The position numbers were made by a program, and so were the translations under genes. Under the pieces are notes generated by a model, which was given only the letters and a program-made list of their open reading frames with translations, searched no databases and was not told where the DNA came from. A DNA stretch of 20,227 nucleotides from contig DASSKO010000043.1 of NCBI GenBank assembly GCA_035690425.1, positions 1 to 20,227 on the forward strand. The letters are read 5' to 3'. Origin of the DNA: DASSKO01 sp035690425 (GTDB lineage Bacteria > Actinomycetota > Actinomycetes > Propionibacteriales > Nocardioidaceae). Below are positions 16,750 to 20,227 of the stretch, in pieces (position 1 is the first letter of the stretch; each line of letters starts with the position of its first letter).

Positions 16750-17621
16750 CCGTCATCCGTCCGGCCGTCGTTGCGACCAACCTCAGCGGCGTTGTTGAGA
16801 CCCCGGAGCTGGACAGCAGCCCTTTCCGCATCGATGCAGATGGACATCCCTATGTCCCGACCGGGGACGGCGGCATCGTGCTGGGCGTCCGCCTCGGTGA
16901 CTCGGTGTTCGCCACGGACGGCGACCACGTCGCACCCGGTGCCTGCCTAGTCCATCCCGACCAGGCAGCGCGGCACGCGTTGACCTCCTACTCGTGCCTG
17001 GGAAACACGGTCACCGTACGCAGCGGCGACGCGGCCGGGAGCCGCGGCGTCGTGCTGGGCAAGCGCGGGGAACTCGGGCGAGTAATCGCCTGCTTCTCGC
17101 GTGAGGTCCTGGCCCGGATGGCTCCCAGCGACGAGATCGTGGTTCGCGGTCACGGCCAGGGCGCCCGCCTCGAGGCGCCGATCCACGAGCGTGGCGTGAT
17201 CATGCGCAACCTCGACCCTGCCGCGGTCGCGCTGCTGCCGGTGACAACCGACGACGACACACTGACCGCCTCGGTCCGGGCAGAGATCCCGTCGCGGGTC
17301 GTCGGCAACGGCGTCGGCCGACCCGTTGAACAGTGGGACCTCGACCTGCAGGTCGACCGTGACACCGCGCCGACCCTCGGACTCTCCGACCTCGCGCTTG
17401 GCGACCTGGTGGCCGTCACCGATCTGGACGTAAGGCACAACGCAGGCTACCGGCGCGGCTGGCGGACGATCGGCGTCGTGGTCCACGGCGCGAGCCCGCA
17501 ACCCGGGCACGGCCCAGGGCTCATGCCATTGTTCTGCGGTCCAGCCGACGCGCTCGTGGCACGGGTTGACCGATCTCACCGTGGAATCAACGAAGACCGG
17601 CTGCTCAAGGGGACCGCCTAG
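16746..17621 (+). CDS. DUF4438 family protein, copy B
   Basis: A 291-residue paralogue of copy A with the same motif order: DHVAPG (60-65), SCLGN (83-87), SRGVVLGKRG (99-108), HGQG (136-139), NLDP (155-158), WDLDLQ (197-202), TIGVVVHG (241-248) and GHGPG (254-258). Copy B keeps the GKxGxxGRVI segment and an acidic aromatic motif around 197 that are degenerate or missing in copy A. Copy A keeps LPGMGG and DHLEP, which B has altered (VPTGDGG, DHVAP). The two may form a heteromer or act on different substrates. ATGA overlap with A, and a 1-nt overlap with the LLM gene. Function unknown. Confidence 0.77.
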   Translation: MTVIRPAVVATNLSGVVETPELDSSPFRIDADGHPYVPTGDGGIVLGVRLGDSVFATDGDHVAPGACLVHPDQAARHALTSYSCLGNTVTVRSGDAAGSRGVVLGKRGELGRVIACFSREVLARMAPSDEIVVRGHGQGARLEAPIHERGVIMRNLDPAAVALLPVTTDDDTLTASVRAEIPSRVVGNGVGRPVEQWDLDLQVDRDTAPTLGLSDLALGDLVAVTDLDVRHNAGYRRGWRTIGVVVHGASPQPGHGPGLMPLFCGPADALVARVDRSHRGINEDRLLKGTA

Positions 17622-18502
17622 TGCCACCCCAGTCAGCCCGCCAGCCGTACCTGCGCCGCGGGCTCGCCGCACCATGCTTCGCCGAGGACCCAACCGATCT
17701 GGTCGACCTCGCTGTCGCGGCCGAGGAGGCGGGCTTCGACGGATTCTTCCTCTGGGACCACATCTCGTTCGCCAACGACGGCCAAGGCCCCCCGATCGTC
17801 GATCCATGGGCCGTGATGTCCGTCATCGCGACCCGGACCAGTTCGATTGTCATCGGTCCGATGATCACCCCGGTGCCGCGCCGCCGCCCGTGGGTGCTGG
17901 CTCGACAAACGGCGACGCTCGATCTCCTCGCCGGCGGGCGGACGGTGCTCGGTGTCGGGATCGGCTCGCCGCCTCACGGTGATTTCGGCATCTTCGGCGA
18001 CGAGACCGACGCTCCGGCCCGCGGCGCGATGCTCGATGAGGGATTGGAGGTCATCGCCGGCCTCTGGAGCGGCGAGACCTACTCCTTCGAGGGGGACCAC
18101 TACCGCGTCGAGCCCGTCCGGTTCTTGCCGACCCCGGTCCAACGGCCCGGGATTCCGATCTGGGTCGGCGGCGTGCTGCCCGCGCGACGGCCGATGCTGC
18201 GGGCCACTCGGTGGCAGGGCGCCGTACCAATTCGCTTCGCGGACCGGGTGCTGGCACGCCCGTCGGCACAAGACATCGCCGACGTCGCTGACCTAGTTGA
18301 CACGACGCGCCCCGGCCGGGATGGGTACGACCTCGCAGTCTGGGCCGAGGTCGCGCCGGATCCGCAGCAACTGACCACTGAGCTCCCCGAGTACGTGCAG
18401 GCGGGTGCCACTTGGTGGATCGAGACGGCTAAGCCGGAGCCGGGCTGGTTCGAAGGCCTGCAGCGGCGCATCGCTGTGGGCCCGGTCCGGCACACCGGAT
18501 AA
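17621..18502 (+). CDS. LLM-class (luciferase-like) flavin/F420-dependent oxidoreductase
   Basis: TIM-barrel oxidoreductase of 293 residues in the bacterial luciferase-like superfamily, which uses FMN or F420. The N-terminal region has AVAAEEAGFDGFFLWDH, then VIGPMITPVPRRRPWVLARQ, a GVGIGSPP phosphate-binding-like segment, DEGLEVIAGLWSGE and IPIWVGG. In actinomycetes such proteins often use F420, so the cofactor is a family-based guess. The GTG start shares one base with the TAG stop of copy B. It might oxidise or reduce the compound taken up by the importer. Confidence 0.85.
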   Translation: MPPQSARQPYLRRGLAAPCFAEDPTDLVDLAVAAEEAGFDGFFLWDHISFANDGQGPPIVDPWAVMSVIATRTSSIVIGPMITPVPRRRPWVLARQTATLDLLAGGRTVLGVGIGSPPHGDFGIFGDETDAPARGAMLDEGLEVIAGLWSGETYSFEGDHYRVEPVRFLPTPVQRPGIPIWVGGVLPARRPMLRATRWQGAVPIRFADRVLARPSAQDIADVADLVDTTRPGRDGYDLAVWAEVAPDPQQLTTELPEYVQAGATWWIETAKPEPGWFEGLQRRIAVGPVRHTG

Positions 18503-18550
18503 CCACATCATCATCCGCAACGCGGCAGCCTCGATCCGAAAGGGCCCACC

Positions 18551-19384
18551 ATGTCCGTCACCTACGACTTCTCCGACCGCGTCGCGGTCGTCACCGGCGC
18601 CGCCCGCGGCGTAGGCCGAGCGATCACGCACGCCTTCGTCTCCGCCGGTGCCCGCGTCATCGCCGCCGACCGCGATCCCGACGGGCTCGACGAGACCTGC
18701 ACTGGCCTGGGAGACGCCGTCGCCGCCGTCGTGGGAGACGTCTCGACCAAGGACGGCGCACAGGCGATCGTCGCCACCGCCCCGGAGAAATTCGGACGGC
18801 TCGACTTCTGCATCAACAACGCCGCTGTCGCGCCACACGCCGCCTTGCTCGAGGAGCGGGTCGAGGTGTGGGACACGGTCTACGCGGTCAACTGCCGCGG
18901 AACCTTCCTCATGACACAAGCCGCGGCGAAAGTCCTGATCGACCAAGGGGGCGGCGGACGTATCGTCAACTTCTCCTCCGGCGTCAGCTCCCGCGGATCG
19001 GCGGGAGCCGCCGCCTACGCCAGCAGCCGCGCCGCGACCGAGAGCTTCACCCGGGTAGCCGCCATCGAGCTCGCGGTCCACGACATTCTGGTCAACTGCA
19101 TCAGCCCCGGGCTGATCGACACCCAGCCGAAGCCGCTACCGCCATCGATGGCTCAGTCGCTCAGTCAGCGGATCCCGGCCCTGCCACTCGCCCGCGCCGG
19201 CCGGCCCGAGGAGGTCGCCGACGTGGTGCTCTGGCTGTGCTCCGAGGGAGCCGGCTACCTCACCGGCAGCATCGTGTCGGTCGACGGCGGCGGGGGCGTC
19301 GGCAGCCGGGCCGGCGCCGCCATCGTGGACGACGACATCCGCTACGACTGGGTTACCGGCCGCACTCGCAGCAATCTTCAATAG
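18551..19384 (+). CDS. Short-chain dehydrogenase/reductase (SDR) with Arg in place of active-site Lys
   Basis: SDR-fold oxidoreductase of 277 residues. Cofactor motif TGAARGVG, NNAA and the catalytic Ser in FSSGVSS are present. The active-site Tyr is retained, but YxxxK reads YASSR (the Lys codon position is CGC, Arg). The C-terminus (SVDGGGGVGSRAG... to the end) extends about 25 residues past the usual SDR end. The ATG has an AAAGG-type ribosome site and a 48-nt gap after the LLM gene, slightly looser coupling than its neighbours. It is the last gene of the long operon. Substrate unknown. Confidence 0.85.
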   Translation: MSVTYDFSDRVAVVTGAARGVGRAITHAFVSAGARVIAADRDPDGLDETCTGLGDAVAAVVGDVSTKDGAQAIVATAPEKFGRLDFCINNAAVAPHAALLEERVEVWDTVYAVNCRGTFLMTQAAAKVLIDQGGGGRIVNFSSGVSSRGSAGAAAYASSRAATESFTRVAAIELAVHDILVNCISPGLIDTQPKPLPPSMAQSLSQRIPALPLARAGRPEEVADVVLWLCSEGAGYLTGSIVSVDGGGGVGSRAGAAIVDDDIRYDWVTGRTRSNLQ

Positions 19385-19724
19385 TTCGTCGACCGGACGA
19401 GAAGACGTGACCAACGGCGGTTGCGGGTTAAGAACCGTCGCGACGCCGCCGCCGCGGCGCACGTCGGCGTACAACCTCCCATGTTGGCGAGCTGTTTACC
19501 GGGCGCATCGCCCTCGGCGTGGTTTTCGTCACATGGGGTCACCAAAATGAGGCGATCGCCCATTCCTCACGCACGGCGAGAACGCTCTTCTCTAAGGCCG
19601 GCTGTGGGAGCGGTAGGCCGCCGGACGCCGATGACGAGCCCTGATCACCGTCAACCCATGGGGTCTTGCGCAAAATGCCCAGGTCAAGGAGCGTTGGTCG
19701 GCAGACCGGCATCGGTCCGCCGCG
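19385..19724. other. Non-coding stretch between the operon end and the tRNA fragment
   Basis: I see no protein gene in these 340 bases. They hold several short inverted repeats: TCGTC/GACGA just after the last stop (19386-19400), a GC-rich nested hairpin at 19443-19470, GGGCG-CAT-CGCCC at 19501-19513, and the perfect palindrome GGCGATCGCC at 19551-19560. They probably hold the operon terminator and may include chromosomal flank or recombinase arm sites. Confidence 0.5.
19443..19470 (+). terminator. GC-rich nested hairpin, possible operon terminator
   Basis: ACGCCG (19443-19448) pairs with CGGCGT (19465-19470), enclosing the perfect palindrome CGCCGCGGCG (19450-19459). It lies about 60 nt after the last SDR stop. 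No U-tract follows, so it would be a non-canonical terminator of the kind common in high-GC actinomycetes. Confidence 0.3.
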
Positions 19725-19784
19725 TGGTGCCCCGGGCGAGAGTCGAACTCGCGACCTTTCGCTTAGGAGGCGGCTGCTCTATCC
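19725..19784 (-). other. 3' fragment of tRNA-Arg(CCU): probable attachment site (att)
   Basis: Read on the minus strand, these 60 bases carry the end of the D-arm (GGATAGAGC), an anticodon loop CTCCTAA (anticodon CCT), the T-arm GCGAG-TTCGACT-CTCGC and the acceptor strand CCGGGGCA ending CCA. The expected 5' part (GCCCCGG acceptor strand and start of the D-arm) is absent: upstream the sequence becomes an unrelated A/T-rich run. The outer two pairs of the anticodon stem (GCCGC/GCGAA) are mismatched. A tRNA 3' end next to an integrase gene is the classical product of tRNA-targeted integration. By polarity the element should lie to the right (higher coordinates), and the catabolic cluster is on the other side. 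Confidence 0.75.
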
Positions 19785-19865
19785 AAAAATTGCGTTGAAC
19801 CGAGGTAGCGGACTGTCGCCGTGCGTGACCGCGAAATGGCCGCTGACCTGCGGGTTTGTCGCAGA

Positions 19866-20227
19866 TCAGGGGATGGGCGGGGTCCGGCTGTCGTCGGTCG
19901 TAGACCGCTGTTGGCGGGTGTCCGTGGTGAATGCGTGGGGAAGTTCGGCTGCCCGGGGCTCCGCGCCCTGGTCTCCGGGGTCAGTGGCGAGGGCGGCTTC
20001 GATGCGGCGCTTCGCGGCATCCTGCTGGCCCTCGACGCACTTGGCGTAGATGTGGAGCAGCACTGCCACGGTATGCCCGGCCCACTCGGCGACCTGCACC
20101 GGAGGGACCCCGGCGTTGAGCCAGGTGGACAAGCAGGCATGGCGCAGGTCGTAGGGCCGCCGCGCCAGCGGTGAGTCGAGCTGAGAAGGGCTGAACGCAA
20201 CAGCGCGGGCACGGTGCCAGGCCCGGT
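19866..20227 (-). CDS. Tyrosine recombinase/integrase, C-terminal part (5' end outside window)
   Basis: Partial minus-strand gene; its start lies beyond the right edge. The visible 120 residues hold the C-terminal catalytic domain: RPYDLRHA (box with Arg, Tyr replacing the usual first His), WLNAGVP, AEWAGHT with the active-site His, LLHIYAKC with the nucleophilic Tyr, then AAKRRIEAAL and an unstructured tail. This matches integrases of actinomycete integrative elements and phages. The stop at 19866 is 81 nt from the tRNA fragment, the usual int-att spacing. The other minus-strand frame over this stretch is Ser/Pro-rich and not protein-like. Confidence 0.87.
   Translation of the reverse strand, partial: RAWHRARAVAFSPSQLDSPLARRPYDLRHACLSTWLNAGVPPVQVAEWAGHTVAVLLHIYAKCVEGQQDAAKRRIEAALATDPGDQGAEPRAAELPHAFTTDTRQQRSTTDDSRTPPIP

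Noticed and set aside
19725..19784. Functional tRNA-Arg gene
   Set aside because: The 5' acceptor strand and D-arm start are missing and the anticodon stem is mismatched, so it is a fragment.
19421..19798. 125-residue + strand frame ending RVELATFRLGGGCS
   Set aside because: The end is the familiar false peptide produced by reading antisense through a tRNA; the rest has no support.
1..20227. CRISPR array or tandem repeat array
   Set aside because: No regularly spaced direct repeats were seen.

Overview
The window is high-GC, densely packed DNA with GTG/TTG starts, Gly-Gly-Ala-rich proteins and an F420-type luciferase-like oxidoreductase. Together these point to an actinomycete (Actinomycetota). 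A Pseudonocardiales- or Mycobacteriales-type host is my guess; no genus can be read from the sequence. Every protein gene from 268 to 19384 is on the + strand.

Region 1 (1-6048): an oligopeptide/dipeptide-type ABC importer in the order ATPase (OppF-like), lipoprotein solute-binding protein, two permeases (OppB-like, OppC-like), second ATPase (OppD-like). A promoter-like sequence with paired TGTCGACA boxes lies in front. Region 2 (6049-8083): an intergenic stretch with a 16-bp perfect palindrome and another TGTCGACA box, then a Gfo/Idh/MocA oxidoreductase, then a GntR-family (FCD-type) regulator. Region 3 (8076-19384): a near-continuous run of translationally coupled genes, most overlapping by 4 nt (ATGA/GTGA): a second Gfo/Idh/MocA enzyme, a D-2-hydroxyacid dehydrogenase, a DHDPS/NAL-like lyase, an SDR, a class I/II PLP aminotransferase, a TldD/TldE metalloprotease pair, two tandem DUF4438 proteins, an LLM-class oxidoreductase and a second SDR. 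Region 4 (19385-20227): a 340-bp non-coding stretch with GC-rich hairpins, a 60-bp 3' fragment of a tRNA-Arg(CCU) gene on the minus strand, and the C-terminal end of a tyrosine recombinase on the minus strand that runs off the window. This looks like the attachment-site boundary of an integrated element lying to the right.

Inferred working model: the importer brings in a peptide-like compound, TldD/TldE hydrolyses it, and the aminotransferase, 2-hydroxyacid dehydrogenase, lyase, Gfo/Idh and SDR enzymes process the released unusual amino acid or sugar-like parts, under GntR control. The twin DUF4438 proteins, locked between the protease pair and the LLM enzyme, have no function I know of and are the most novel part. 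Several enzymes have altered catalytic residues: the lyase lacks the usual Tyr, and both SDRs lack the YxxxK Lys. They may do chemistry different from their family names. No substrate can be named from sequence alone.
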